Shown: positions 35,841-47,587, counted from the stretch's first letter. The stretch is 64,000 nucleotides of DNA from Chaetoderma sp. LZ-2023a (GCA_034401795.1 CM067360.1:53431768-53495767), one strand, 5' to 3'. Notes: a model not told the origin generated them from the letters alone. Translations and numbers: made by a program.

Positions 35841-35919
35841 GGGATGATGGGTAGGGATGATGATGGTCTGATGTTATCTAATTATGATGAGATATGGTGA
35901 CTGTTGTAATCAGATTAAC

Positions 35920-36130
35920 CCTTTAACCATTGAAATTCCAGTGTCTCAATTTCGAAACAGCTATACAGGAAAGCTATTGAACATTTAAAATAATAACTTC
36001 ACTGGAACCTGTTGCTACAAATTGTTGAACACATTCATACCGTGGACAATTTACTCAATGTAAAGCTCAGTAAGATTAGCTGTATACATGCATTGCATAT
36101 ATATACAAGCATATACATCAATTGACCTCA
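35920..36130 (+). repeat. R5 repeat, 5' fragment
   Basis: AACCCTTTAACCATTGAAAT, ATTGTTGAACACATTCATAC and AGATTAGCTGTATACATGCA match the start of R5 at 41770 and 43960. The rest of R5 is missing. Confidence 0.65.
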
Positions 36131-36144
36131 ATCAAGGAAGAAGA

Positions 36145-36600
36145 CGTGGTGGGGGTGAACGAACATATCCTGGGGGAAAGTTCGACAAGAATGTGGGGTA
36201 CATTAGACCACATGGGGCAAGTTCGTCCATAGAAAGATTTCAATATTTAAAGAATCTAAAAGGTTAATTTTTCTCAATTGTTTATTTAAAGGAAACAAAT
36301 TGTAACTGTCAAATAATGTTTGAATGCCTCTATCTTTTAACCGTTAAGTGATTTCCATGGACACAAAATGTATTGTGATGAAAATATTACCTACTTCTTC
36401 CTGAAATTAACTTTCATCGATTATTCACAATAGACAAAACAGGTGGTGATGCGGCCCACCCTATTTGGCAAGTGTGTCACCGGAAATACATACAGACTGC
36501 GTAAAACGTTATAAATAGAAATGGCTTAGTATGAGACCACATGGACGGACTTGCCACTATGGCGAACTAGCCCCGATCCCACCTACATTGGTGCGCGGGT
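36145..36600. repeat. Possible small TIR element
   Basis: The left end GTGGTGGGGGTGAACGAAC and the complement of the right end (GTAGGTGGGATCGGGGCTAG) are loosely similar. Internally ACCACATGGGGCAAGTTCGT and GACCACATGGACGGACTTGC are repeated. No target duplication could be defined. Confidence 0.25.
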
Positions 36601-37104
36601 GTGTGCATACATTCCTTCGTCTGTTAGTGCATATGCATTATTGTGTGCATTATTGCATGTTACTGCATGCATTCGTGCAGGTATTATTGCATGGGTGTAT
36701 TATTGCGTGCATTCATTCAGGTGTGTGCGTGCATGTATGCATACATGTGCGTGTGCGAGTATGTGTGAATTCGTGTATGCAGTTTCTCAATAATGTAGGA
36801 TCAATCCCAGTCTTCACATGTTGAAGCGACCTACTGTTTAGTACACTTTACCCCCAACTAGTCTCAAGGGGGACCACCCAAAGTAAATCTAATCTTGGTC
36901 TCGATAGGACAAATTTAGGTAAAGAAATTTTGAATTAAATTCTTGCGCCAACGCATTTTTCCAGTGTAAAGACAGACAGACAGACAGACAAACAGGCCGT
37001 GATTGTATAAGCTCACCTATGTGAGCTAAAAATGAACTCCTTGGTGACAAAGACATATGTCTAGAAACCACACACACACCCACCCACCCACCCACCCACC
37101 CACC

Positions 37105-37135
<31 letters not shown>

Positions 37136-37140
37136 CCGAG
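36601..37140. repeat. Low-complexity tracts
   Basis: GCAT/GTGC-rich sequence spans 36590-36780. A GACA repeat lies near 36970-36990, and CCCA repeats flanked by CA repeats lie at 37069-37136. No gene. Confidence 0.8.
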
Positions 37141-38319
37141 TTAGGGCCATTTTCGATTGAAATGACCTTGTAAAATTACTTTTAACCTTGAAAATGACCA
37201 TAGGGTGCCCAAACTTGCTTACGGTGTTTTTTTAAAACCTTATGCCCATAGCTAACATCATGCCAAATTGCAAAAACTTGCCATGAAGCGTACGGTTATT
37301 ATGAACTCCCTCTCCGCTACATAGGGTTGTCAAGAATAGATATTTCCCACATTAGCGTATTTTGGGAAAATACTTTCCAAGATTGCATTGCGCATACCAC
37401 TTCAGGCTGTTAACCGCGATAGCGGATGCGCAAACAGCATTATTTTACTATTAGAAACAAATGCAATGCACTTTAAGCGGTTTATATGAAGAACTAATTT
37501 CATAATATTATTGAAGTCATACATCATTGGAAAGCCCAGCCAATTTTCTAAACGTTTCTGTACTAGTTTTTAGAGTTTTGTAAAATTCAATACAGTTGAT
37601 TGCAATATTATAATAGCTCTATTGTCCACTAGGTGTAATTAATCTATGTATAATGGTGTATTTTATATAAGCAAATAATTATTAAAATATTTAAAATAGT
37701 GCATTAATGTTTAGCCAATTGAATGCGCTTTCCAATGATGTATGCCTTAAATAAGTGATTTTAGTTTATCATAGAAATTGTTGTGTATTTTAGTGTAATA
37801 GTAACTCAAGGTGGGTGAGCTGCTTGTTGGCGGCGCTACCAGCCAGCAGTTGGGCTCCAAGCGTTGATTTAGTGGAATTCCGATGTAATGACGTCAATGT
37901 GGGAAAGGTGTATGCACTTAGAATTCTGGGAGCACGCTAGCGTATTTTCCATTGACGGATTGTTAATTATTATGTCACCGCCTCACCGGACAAAGTAGAC
38001 ATTGTTGTTGAAGCTGCATGCATCCTGTACAACTAGCTCCATAACCCATGTGTGCAATCAGATATGCAAGGAAGGTGTAATTTATCACAGGGAAACATGA
38101 ACTCAACATCAGGACGTGTTTATCATCTTGATTTGGGCATGAGGTTTGGGATCGTTTTTAGCAGTTATTCAGGATACTATGATGCAAGCTTGACTCATCA
38201 AGATTGGAGATGAACTGAGGAACATTGATAACTTAGCTTAAGAAGATTTAACAAGAGCTCCGGAAATGGCGCATAATACTTCGCCATGATGACAAACTAA
38301 AATGAGAACCATCAGAAAA
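37141..38319. other. Unassigned sequence with a weak inverted pair
   Basis: ATACATCATTGGAAAGCCCA (near 37520) and the complement of GCGCTTTCCAATGATGTATG (near 37730) form imperfect arms around an AT-rich centre. A similar outer pair (ATTAGCGTATTTTGGG; CTAGCGTATTTTCC) is direct rather than inverted. No gene is seen. Confidence 0.35.
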
Positions 38320-39115
38320 TACGTATTTCCTCCTCAGATCCAGATCAGTCATCCTTTGAAGTGTTAAAGCAATCCTTTAAACGGTCAAGGGGTTATCATC
38401 GGGAAACTAATTTTCAAGATAGCCACCGGTGACTGGCAGCCATATTGGATTTTGGATTATCATAAATTTTGATGTTTCTTCACCAGATGTAGTCCGACCA
38501 CCCTATGAAGTGATCCCATAAATGGTAATGGAGATATTATCCAGAAACCAATTTTCAAGATGGCAGCCTGTGGCTGGCGGCCATCTTGGAGATCGGATCA
38601 TCATCAATTTCGCTAGGTTTCTTTCCCAGTCCTAGTCCAACCGCCCTATGAACTTTCAAAGTGATCGGTCGGATCAATGGGAACGGAGTTATCATACGGA
38701 AACCAATTTTCAAGATGGCCACTGGCGGCCATCTTGGATTTCGGATCATTGTCAATTTCGATAGGTTTGTTCCCTACAGCTAGTCCAAACATACTATGAA
38801 GTTTGAAAGCGATCCGATAAAGGGTAATGCAGTTATCATCAGGAAACCATCTTGGATTTCGGATCATTGTCAATTTTGATAGATTTCTTCCTCAGACTTA
38901 GTCCAAGTATACCAAGTTTCAAAGCGATCCAATAAACACTTACGGAATTATCATACAGAAACTAATTTTCAAGATGGCCACCAGTGGCTGGCGGCCATCT
39001 TGGATTTCTGATCATTGTCAATTTCGATAGGTTTCTTCCGCAGACCTACTCCACACAGCCTATGAAATTTCAAAGTGATCCAACGAAATGGCAACGAAGT
39101 TATCATCCGGAAACC
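38320..39115 (+). repeat. ~180-bp tandem repeat array, about five units
   Basis: Each unit contains TTGGATTTCGGATCATTGTC, GATAGGTTTCTTCC, AGTCCAACC, TTTCAAAGTGATCC, GTTATCATCCGGAAACCA and AATTTTCAAGATGGCCACCG with GGCGGCCATCTT. The CAAGATGGCC...GGCGGCCATCTTGG portion is a palindrome in each unit. Minus-strand open frames here only reflect the repeat. Confidence 0.85.
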
Positions 39116-39339
39116 ACTCTGCCGCCAGCCCACCCGTTCGGATGGCGCCATCACAAAATACCCTGCCAAATTTGTTGGCGGAGTATAAAGGTAGTTCCAT
39201 TTGATAGAATTGCTATACATCCAACCACAAACCCCACCCACAAACTTCACTCCCGCCACCGACTCCCCCTCCCCCCAACCCCACCCCACCCACCTTCCCC
39301 TTGTGCATGCATGTGTCCATCCATCCCCATTTTTTTGTC

Positions 39340-39650
39340 TGGAACATATTACAAAGGTTTTTCACACATAGTCACCAAACTTGATATATGGATGTATCAT
39401 GGCCTAAGGGTATATCATCTATCAAAAGTAGGTCAGCATGACCTATTTTCATGGGTCACTGAACATCATAGGTTACTCTTGTCATGGCTGTAGTTTCAAG
39501 GTTTTTTTTATACAGTAACCAATCTTGGTGTATGGATGCATTATGACCTAAAGGTGTCATGTATCAAAAGTTTGTCAACCTCACCTACTTTTCACTGAGC
39601 ATGATAGGCAAATTCTTGTCTGGGTTTTAGTTTTATTAGTCTTTTTTATA
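39340..39650 (+). repeat. ~150-bp direct repeat, two to three units
   Basis: GTCACCAAACTTGATATATG and GTAACCAATCTTGGTGTATG begin successive units, each followed by a GACCTAAAGG/GCCTAAGGG segment and TATCAAAAGT. A third start appears after the Tc1 insertion at 41310. Confidence 0.65.
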
Positions 39651-39652
39651 TA

Positions 39653-41307
39653 CACCTGTGCAAAAGTTAAGCACCAGCAAAAACAATAGAACGTAGAAAC
39701 ATGATGGTACAACTAGGCTGCCATACTTTTTGTCCCCGCGTTAGCTGACATAATTCCAAGTACGAAATGCACATGCATGCATGACTTCACGCCGCTTGAT
39801 GTCCGTGCGTGGCGGGAAACAGCACACGTGTTCAGTTATGTAAAAGTCCAGTTTGAGGTGTAGAACATTACATACAGATTTAGGCGACAAGATTAGGAAT
39901 TTTGTGTTCATGACCGTGGTTTATTTGTACAGAGAGAATTAGCTCTTGATTGTGAACCGCTATGGCAAGACGAAGGTTAAGTGATCGTGTGAAATGGTAA
40001 ATCATAGGCATGCATACCACTGGTATGTCATGCAGAGAGATTGGCAGACAGCTGAACATTAACCATACTGTAATCAGTCGTTTGATTGCAAAACATGGGC
40101 AAACTAACGAGGTGAACGACAGGCCTAGATCTGGAAGACCGAAGAAGACTACTGCCCGTGATGATCGAGCCCTAGTACGCCTTGTTAGGAGATCTCCATT
40201 CACCAACAGCAGAGTGCTCAGCCAGCAATGGGAAACGCGCAATAGAGTGTCAATGTCTACCGTCAAAAGGAGACTGTATGCTGCTGGCATGAAAGCTAGG
40301 AGACCTGTCAGACGTCCTCTCCTCACTGCACACCACAAAGAGGAGCGTCTGAGGTGGTGCAACGAAAGAAGACACTGGAACATGAGATCCTGGAGACGGG
40401 TACACTGGTCCGATGAAAGTCGGTTCCTGCTTCATGCCACAGATGGTCGAACTCGTGTATGGAGGTCCAGACGCACGGCGTACGACCAACGTAACATCAT
40501 GGAAGAAGTTCCATTTGGTGGAGGTTCCGTTATGATATGGGGGTGCATCTCATTTGATTGTAAGCTGGATCTGTTGACTGTACCTGGAACACTAAATGGA
40601 CAAAGATATCAAGATTCCATACTGGATAGAGTTGTGGTCCCTCATTTTGTAAATCATGCACCTGGAACCCACCCTATATTCATGGATGACAACGCCCGAC
40701 CACATCGTGCTAGAGCTGTGCATGAATACCTCCGCCAGAATGCCATCGAAACCCTACCATGGCCAGCAAGGAGCCCTGACATGAACCCTATTGAGCATAT
40801 CTGGGACATTCTGGGAAACATGGTGAGAAGGAGGGATCCTCCTGTGCAGAACCTACAGGAATTAACAGACGCACTCCATCTTGAATGGCAACGAATACCA
40901 CAATGGCGTATCAGTCGGTTGGTGACCAGCATGAGACGTCGTGTCCAGGCCGTCATCCAGGCACAAGGTGGATATACCCGGTATTAATAATGACTCTCAA
41001 ACTCGTGCACAGATGTTAAACTTCGTTTTCAGACACCATTAATGACAATCTAGCCACGTGTGTCAACTGTAGGGCAATAGTTGTCAGTTGTGTCAACGTA
41101 ACCATATTCAGGCCTCGTTTTCAAGTTCAAACAAAAACATACAGTGTTTCCCCACCATCATAATCAGCATTCCTCTAGTTGCATTATTACCTCTTGCACT
41201 AAGATGGATGGGTACATAAATGTTTATGCTATTGCTTTCTTCATAGCACATGAATATACCCTCGCATGTGCGTAAAAATAGGGTGGTGCTTAACTTTTGC
41301 ACAGGTG
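39653..41307 (+). mobile_element. Tc1/mariner-like transposon, copy 1
   Basis: The element is 1,655 bp, starting CACCTGTGCAAAAGTTAAGC at 39653 and ending with its complement at 41307. The terminal inverted repeats match perfectly for about 24 bases. TA dinucleotides flank both ends (39651-39652 and 41308-41309). The sequence is nearly identical to the element at 61059-62715. The empty version of this site is seen at about 43494-43500. Confidence 0.97.
39962..40987 (+). pseudogene. Tc1-like transposase with premature stop
   Basis: From the ATG at 39962 the reading frame matches the 341-residue copy at 61368-62393, except that codon 13 is TAA (39998-40000) instead of CAA. Five amino-acid differences follow: residue 50 Glu for Ala, 52 Asn for Lys, 62 Lys for Asn, 190 Val for Ile, 292 Asp for Tyr. 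The DDE residues are intact. Translation could only restart at Met-17 (40010), within the first DNA-binding helix-turn-helix, so the product is probably inactive in DNA binding. Confidence 0.9.
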
Positions 41308-43355
41308 TATACATTAAACAATCTTGGTGTATGGATGAATTCTGTGACCAGTATCAATTCATGGTTCACCGAACTTCAAGATTATTTGCATGCGTTCAGC
41401 AAAAGGTGACGTTCAGCGGAAGGCGAGGGTATCCTTTAGGATGGACTGCATTACTAGAACTCTAGTTCATAAAATATTTAACTGTTTGTAACTAAATTGC
41501 ACTCGATGAAGGTGTGTGTCTGCGTGTGTGTGCATGCGTGTGTGCATGCATGCGTGTGTGCGTGCGTGCATGCGTGCGTGCGTGTGTGTGATATTGTGTA
41601 TCTGTGTGTGCGTGTTATCGCCCATGGATGTAGAAGGCAAATGTGCCTTTTTATCTGCTTAGTCTGTCTGTTTGTGAACATACCACGTATAATAGCAGGT
41701 AGGTGCAGAGGAGTATTCCTGGGCCGACTGGGGTGGGGGGGGGGGGGAGATTTGGAACCAGTTTCTGCAAGACGGTTAAACACATTCATAGCATAGACAA
41801 TTTACTCCATGCAAAGCTCAGAAAGATTAGCTGTGTACATGCATTGCATATACATGCAAATGACCTCTTATTGGATTGGCCCTGAGCAGTGACATAATTT
41901 GGCATGGTGGTGAAAAATTTAATCTGTTTCACTGCTCTTCGCACGGTTAGATGTAATAGTTTCATGCCCGCTCGCACTGCTTCCAGTGTAGATAGAACAT
42001 GTCACGACTGTTACAAATGTGCTGCATTAAATGGAGATTCACCTTAATGTTGTCAACGGTGTGCTAAATTCAATATCATACATTTCAGATTATTCCATGT
42101 GATTTGTCACAGCTAGAACCAATATTGTGCTGTATTAACCAATTGCATTTAGGCCTATTTGCCTTCGATTGCCGCACCATCCCTGATTTTTTTGATTTTT
42201 TTTTTAGAACAAATCGACTGAGTCCTTACTGACTAAGACAATCAGCATGAACATCTTGAAAAGAATCTGAATGGAAGCCACTGCAACTCGAGACACAAAT
42301 GGCTTCAGTTCAACATAATTTCACAGCATTAAATGTTATGTTTCAAAAAAGTGTAAACTATTCGAGATCTCTTAGGGTTTAGATGGACATACACGGTAAC
42401 CTGATGCAGCCTCCAGATAGAAATATTGCCCAACGACTGGAAACCGACAATAAAATCAATTTCTCTCAGCCTGCAGCAAGTTTTATCGGGAATTACGCCT
42501 TTGTCCCAGAGCTGATCTAAAGAGGTACAATTTGCCCGGTATCACGTGACAAAAATGGGAACTCACCATTACACTTTCTGTATTAATCTTTTCATGTAAT
42601 TTCACCCAGAAAATGATGCCTTCGATTGTATCCAAGCGACAAGAGAATTTACAGCCACGGTAAAATTTCTCTCCAGAGAGCCCTAAATAGAATTGATCAT
42701 TTGAATAAAGTGAGCAATCTTCAAGCTAGTCAATGGGAAATGTGTGTAGTTGTAATTCCCTGGTCTGCTCAGCCAATGAAGTTACGCGAGGGCGGGTTTC
42801 AGTTGATTTAGGGAAGAGAGCTCTCATGCATAGCAATTAGACAGTGTTAAAGGGAGAACCGTGTGGATATTGACTGACTTGTCAATCAGTTAGGCAAAAT
42901 GCAATAACCGCTGATAAAGCATTTGTGACATATTACAAACTAACCACCTACCAAACCCATATCTCACCCACACTGTATGTGACAGATAGCAAGTAGTAAG
43001 ACATAATCATGTGATTTGTAACAGTTGTACGTGCATAGAGTAACTGATCCCTTTCACATAGCTCTGCATCAGACACAATCAAATATCAAGTCATGTGTGT
43101 TTTGGCTGCGGAACACCACAACCGTTGACAACCAAAACATTCAAAGCCAGTCACGCACACATCCAAGCGCACACTGCTGACAACCAAATGAACTCAGAAA
43201 TCATCTCTTGAACGGCATCACAGCAGTACCACCGACTCTGTATCCAATAGAGGGATTAAATCTGTTACAGGAGTATATGACATCAATATCAAATATGTCA
43301 CTTGTTAGCTGATCTCACAATCAAATTACATAATAGGTCTGTCGCAAAAGTTTAA
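41308..43355 (+). repeat. Unit 1 of the tandem duplication: R4, R5 and R3-B
   Basis: R4 copy 3 (41385-41755) carries a GTGC/GCAT tract and ends in a long G-run. R5 (about 41755-42340) lacks part of its start. R3-B (42340-42915) contains CAAGCTAGTCAATGGGAAAT. The tail (42960-43340) has CAGTTGTACGTGCATAGAGT. All match unit 2 in order. Confidence 0.8.
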
Positions 43356-43359
43356 TGAA

Positions 43360-44454
43360 TTCACAATAACCAATCTTGGTGTATGGATGCATTATGACCT
43401 AAAGGTGTCATGTTTCAAAAGTTTGTCACCCTCACCTACTTTTCACTGAGCATGGTAGGCAAATTCTTGTCTGGGTTTTAGTTTTATTAGTCTTTTATAT
43501 ACATTAAACAATCTTGGTGTATGGATGAATTCTGTGACCAGTATCAATTCATGGTTCACCGAACTTCAAGATTATTTGCATGCGTTCAGCGAAAGGTGGT
43601 GTTCAGCGGAAGGCGAGGGTATCCTTTAGGATGGACTGCATCACTAGAACTCTAGTTCATAAAATATTTAACTGTTTGTAACTAAATTGCACTCGATGAA
43701 GGTGTGTGTCTGTGTGCGTGTGCATGCGTGTGTGCATGCATGCGTGTGTGTGTCTGTGTGCGTGTGTGTGTATGCGTGCGTGTGTGTGTATGCGTGCATG
43801 TGTGTACGTGTGTGTGATATTGTGTGTAGGTGTATTTATGCATCTATGTGCATCTGCGTGTTATCGCCCATGGATGTAGAAGGCAAATGTGCCTTTTTAT
43901 CTGCTCAGTTTGTCTGTTTGTGTTTGGGGGGGAAGGGGGGGAAGATTTTGTATAATCAGATTAACCCTTTAACCCTTGGAATTCCAGTGTCTTAATTTCA
44001 AAACAATTATACAAGAAAGATGTTAAATATTTTAAAAAAATAATTAGACTGGAACCAGTTGCTGCAAGACTGTTAAACACATTCATAGCATAGACAATTT
44101 ACTCCATGCAAAGCTCAGAAAGATTAGCTGTATACATGCATTGCATATACATGCAAATGACCTCTTATTGGATTGGCCCTGAGCAGTGACATAATTTGGC
44201 ATGGTGGTGAAAAATTTAATCTGTTTCACTGCTCATCACGCGGTTAGCAGTTATAGTTTCACGTCTGCTCGCGCCGCTTTCAGTGCAGATAGAACATGTT
44301 ACGACTGTTATAAACGTGTCGCATCCAATGGAGATTTGCCTTAATTTTGACAACGGTGTGCTAAATTCAATATCATACATTTCTGATCATTCCATGTGAT
44401 TTTTCACAGTCAGAACCAATATTGTGCTGTATTAACCAATTGCATTTAGGCCTA
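43360..44454 (+). repeat. Unit 2 of the tandem duplication: R4 and R5 start
   Basis: It includes the pre-insertion equivalent of the Tc1 site (TTAGTCTTTTATATACATTAAA, near 43486-43507). R4 copy 4 (43585-43935) has a mixed GTGT/GTGC/GTAT tract. R5 begins at about 43960 with AACCCTTTAACCCTTGGAAT. R5 is split at 44454 by a transposon. Confidence 0.8.
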
Positions 44455-45526
44455 CCATTAAAATTTGACTAAAGGACGCAGTTTTTTTGTCAAAATACAT
44501 GTACTAGAAAGGGGGGTGCGTACTATAATCGAGAACATTCCTTCCGCACATTTTTGGGTCGAAATTTTTCTTAAAAAGTCACAGATTATACCACGGAAAT
44601 TGAACTAAATGTTACCCTAGACAATTCGCGCCGCCTGACGACTATGTTTAATGTATACTAAAAAAACACCAAGTGGAAGTGAAATTATTAAATTGGGGCG
44701 CCTAAATATTGCTTATTCTTTAATACATATCACTTATTACATCAAAATTAATCCAGAATTTGACATAAAATGGCGTCGAGAAAAGATTCGCCTCCAATCG
44801 CAAAAGATCTTTATTCTCATTAGAGCGAGTACTCGGATCTAAATATTCTGGACTCGGAAATTGCTATATATCATCATTGCGCGATAGGAACTGAATGTGC
44901 CCGTACCCGTTTGATAACCAACTACCGTTAGCGCATAAGATTACACAGCGCCTCCAATCACAAAAGAGCCAGATAACCAACTCCCGTTAGCGCACAAGAT
45001 CACACAGCGCCTCCAAACGCAAAAGAGTCATTACAACTAGTGACCATCTGAATATTCCCATACCCGTTTTATAACCAACTCCCGTTAACGCATAAGATTC
45101 CACAGCGCCTCCAATCACAAGAGCCAGATAACCAACTCCTGTTAGCGCATAAGATCACACAGCGCCTCCAAACGCAAGAGCCATAACAATCTGTTTCTAT
45201 CACACGATTTAGATGTTTTCAAGGAGACATTTTATGCCAAAATTAGATTGATTTTGATGTAATAAACAATCTTTATTGAAGATACACGATATTTAGGCGG
45301 TCCTATTTAATAATTTCTCTTCCACCATGATAATTTTTAGTCATGCATTAAACATAGCGCTGAGTGATGGTTATTTTTTATACCAATTTTCGATTTTTTT
45401 AAAGGTACATTTTTTCTAAATTTAACAGCGTCTTATACTTGAATACAAGAGTTTTTTGGGCGGATTTTGGTCAAATTTGGGACACCGTCCTATATTCTAG
45501 GGTGGCCTTTAGTCGAGAAATTACGG
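44455..45526. mobile_element. Non-autonomous TIR transposon with TA duplication
   Basis: The element is about 1,072 bp inserted into R5. Its ends are CCATTAAAATTTGACTAAAG on the left and the complement of the right end, CCGTAATTTCTCGACTAAAG. They share GACTAAAGG exactly and are imperfect outside it. TA flanks both sides (44453-44454; 45527-45528). R5 copies at 27667 and 42150 show uninterrupted sequence at this point. No transposase is encoded. It contains four diverged ~60-bp repeats at 44915-45185. Confidence 0.8.
44915..45185 (+). repeat. ~60-bp tandem repeat inside the TIR transposon
   Basis: Units contain ATAACCAACTCCCGTTAGCG and CACAGCGCCTCCAAACGCAA, four times with varying spacers. 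They lie entirely within 44455-45526. Confidence 0.8.
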
Positions 45527-46835
45527 TATTTGTATGTGGATTGTATTGCGCCGCACCATAACTATGATTTTGTTGATTGTTTTGAGAGCAAATCGACTGA
45601 GTCGTTACTGACTAAGAGAATCAGCATGTCTCACATTTCTCGACGTTTATTCGAGTGTCTCTTGATTTCAGAATGACATGGGTTAACCCTTAGACCTCTG
45701 AAATCCAGATATCTTAAGGCAACAACGCAGTAAAGCTGATGAATATCTTGAAAAGAATCTGAATCGAGACACAAGTCACTTCAATTCAACATAATTTCAT
45801 GGTATTAAATGTTATATTTAAAAAAAGTGTAAACTATTTGAGATCTCTTAGGGTTTAGATGGACAGCCTCCAGATAGAAATATTGCCCAACGACTGGAAA
45901 CCGACAATAAAATCAATTACACACATCCTACAGCAAGTTTTATCAGGAATTATGTCTTTGTCCCAGAGCTTATTTAAAGAGGTACAATTTTCCCGGTATC
46001 ACGTGACAAAAATGGGAACTCAACATTACACTTTCTGTATGAATCTTTTCATGTGATTTCACCCAGAAAATGATGTCTTCGATTGTATCCAAGCGACAAG
46101 AGAATTTACAGCCGCTGTAAAATTCCTCTCCAGAGAGCCCTAAATAGAATTGCTCATTTGAATAAAGCGAGCAATCTTCAAGCTAGTCAATGGGAAATGT
46201 GTGTCGTTGTAATTCCCCGGTCTGTTCTAGCCGATAATGTTACATGAGGGCGGGTTTCAGTTGATTTAGGGAAGAGAGCTCTCGTGCATAGCAATTAGAC
46301 CCTGTCAAAGGGCGAACGTCGCGGATATTGACTGACTTGTCAATCAGTTAGGAAAAATGCAATAACCGCTGATAAAGCATTTGTGACGTATTACACACTT
46401 ACAAACCTACCCAGCCCATATCCCACACACACTGTAAATCCAATGTTTGTGACAGATAGCAAGTAGTAAGACATAATCATGTGATTTGTAACAGTTGTAC
46501 GTGCATAGAGTAACTGATCCCTTTCACATAGCTCTGTATCAGACACAATCAAATATCAAGTCATGTGTTTTATGGCTGAGGAACACCACAACCGTTGACA
46601 ACCAAACGTTCAAAGCCAGTCACACACGCATCCAAGCGCACACTGCTGACAACCAAATGAACTCAGAAATCATCTCTTGAACGGCATCACAGCTTAGTTT
46701 AGTGCAACCAACCCTGTATCCAATAGAGGGATTAGATCTGTTACAGGAGTATATGACATCATTATCAAATATGTCACTTGTTAGCTGACCTCACAATCAA
46801 ATTACATAATAGGTCTGTTGCAAAAGTTTAATTAA
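45527..46835 (+). repeat. Unit 2 continued: R5 end, R3-B and tail
   Basis: R5 resumes with TTTGTATGTGGATTGTATTG. It contains AACAACGCAGTAAAGCTGAT, then R3-B (45800-46375) and the tail matching 42960-43340. Confidence 0.8.
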
Positions 46836-46854
46836 TTCACAATTTATTAACCAT

Positions 46855-47215
46855 TCCATAAGCAGCAATAGTCACAGTCAAATTAGTTACAAAATAGTTA
46901 ACAGGTTATCTATATAGCTAACTTGAAAATTAGATTCTGGCTATTCAGGTTTTGACGTTTCAAACTATGGCAGCAACTGCGCGCCGCCAAGTCAAATTAG
47001 TTACAAAATATTCAACAGCATATTTATTAAATAGTAAAGACATACAATCCGTACAACAACGCTTGGTCCATCATCAATTAAGCGTTTGTGACGAACTTAT
47101 CTATGTAAAGAATTATGTCATTGATTATGACATCATCCTAAATGTCACATACATGTAGTTGATCATGATGACATGATTGATGGATAAAATGGAATGGTCC
47201 ATTGTCCAAGCAGTT
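46855..47215 (+). repeat. R1 repeat with CRE-like tail
   Basis: GTCAAATTAGTTACAAAATA occurs twice (46878 and 46991), followed by TTTATTAAATAGTAAAGACA, ATTATGTCATTGATTATGAC and GATTGATGGATAAAATGGAA. The CRE palindromes have decayed (ATGACATCAT). Confidence 0.7.
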
Positions 47216-47587
47216 TTGGAGATCCTTAAATGTGTTTCTAAAAGTAGCCGCATATCCAAAATGGTCGCCAAACAAGTCGACTAATCTGCTTCGTTTAAAC
47301 AACCTGATTGACCAGTCTGATTTAATTGTCAAATTTTTTTCGCCAGACACCAAAACAAATATCTCATTTTCATGACAAAGTGCATCAACTAACTAGCCTC
47401 TTTAAAAGAGGTGAAGAGAAATTCAATAACACAGCATAAAGAAACCAAATTTAGTAAATTATCTTTAATAAATTTAATCATTTATTTTATCAATACTTGA
47501 ATAAAATATAATTTTGAGTAACAAATATAAATATTGTAACTTATCAAAAACAAGAAGACTGTATATGATAAATAAAACACTTTACTC

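Larger units (their letters stand above)
39515..46835 (+). repeat. Tandem duplication with two independent transposon insertions
   Basis: Unit 1 (39515-43355) and unit 2 (43360-46835) contain the same order: CAATCTTGGTGTATGGATGC, GTCTGGGTTTTAGTTTTATT, ACATTAAACAATCTTGGTGT, R4, R5, R3-B and the tail with GCAAGTAGTAAGACATAATC. Removing the Tc1 element from unit 1 and the TIR element from unit 2 leaves about 2.2 and 2.4 kb. Confidence 0.85.

Noticed and set aside
38984-39493. A 169-codon plus-strand open frame
   Set aside because: Covers the end of a tandem repeat and a C-rich low-complexity stretch; no motif and no splice context.
39880-40383. A 167-codon minus-strand open frame, repeated at 61286-61789
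   Set aside because: It is the antisense shadow of the Tc1 transposase and is duplicated only because the transposon is.
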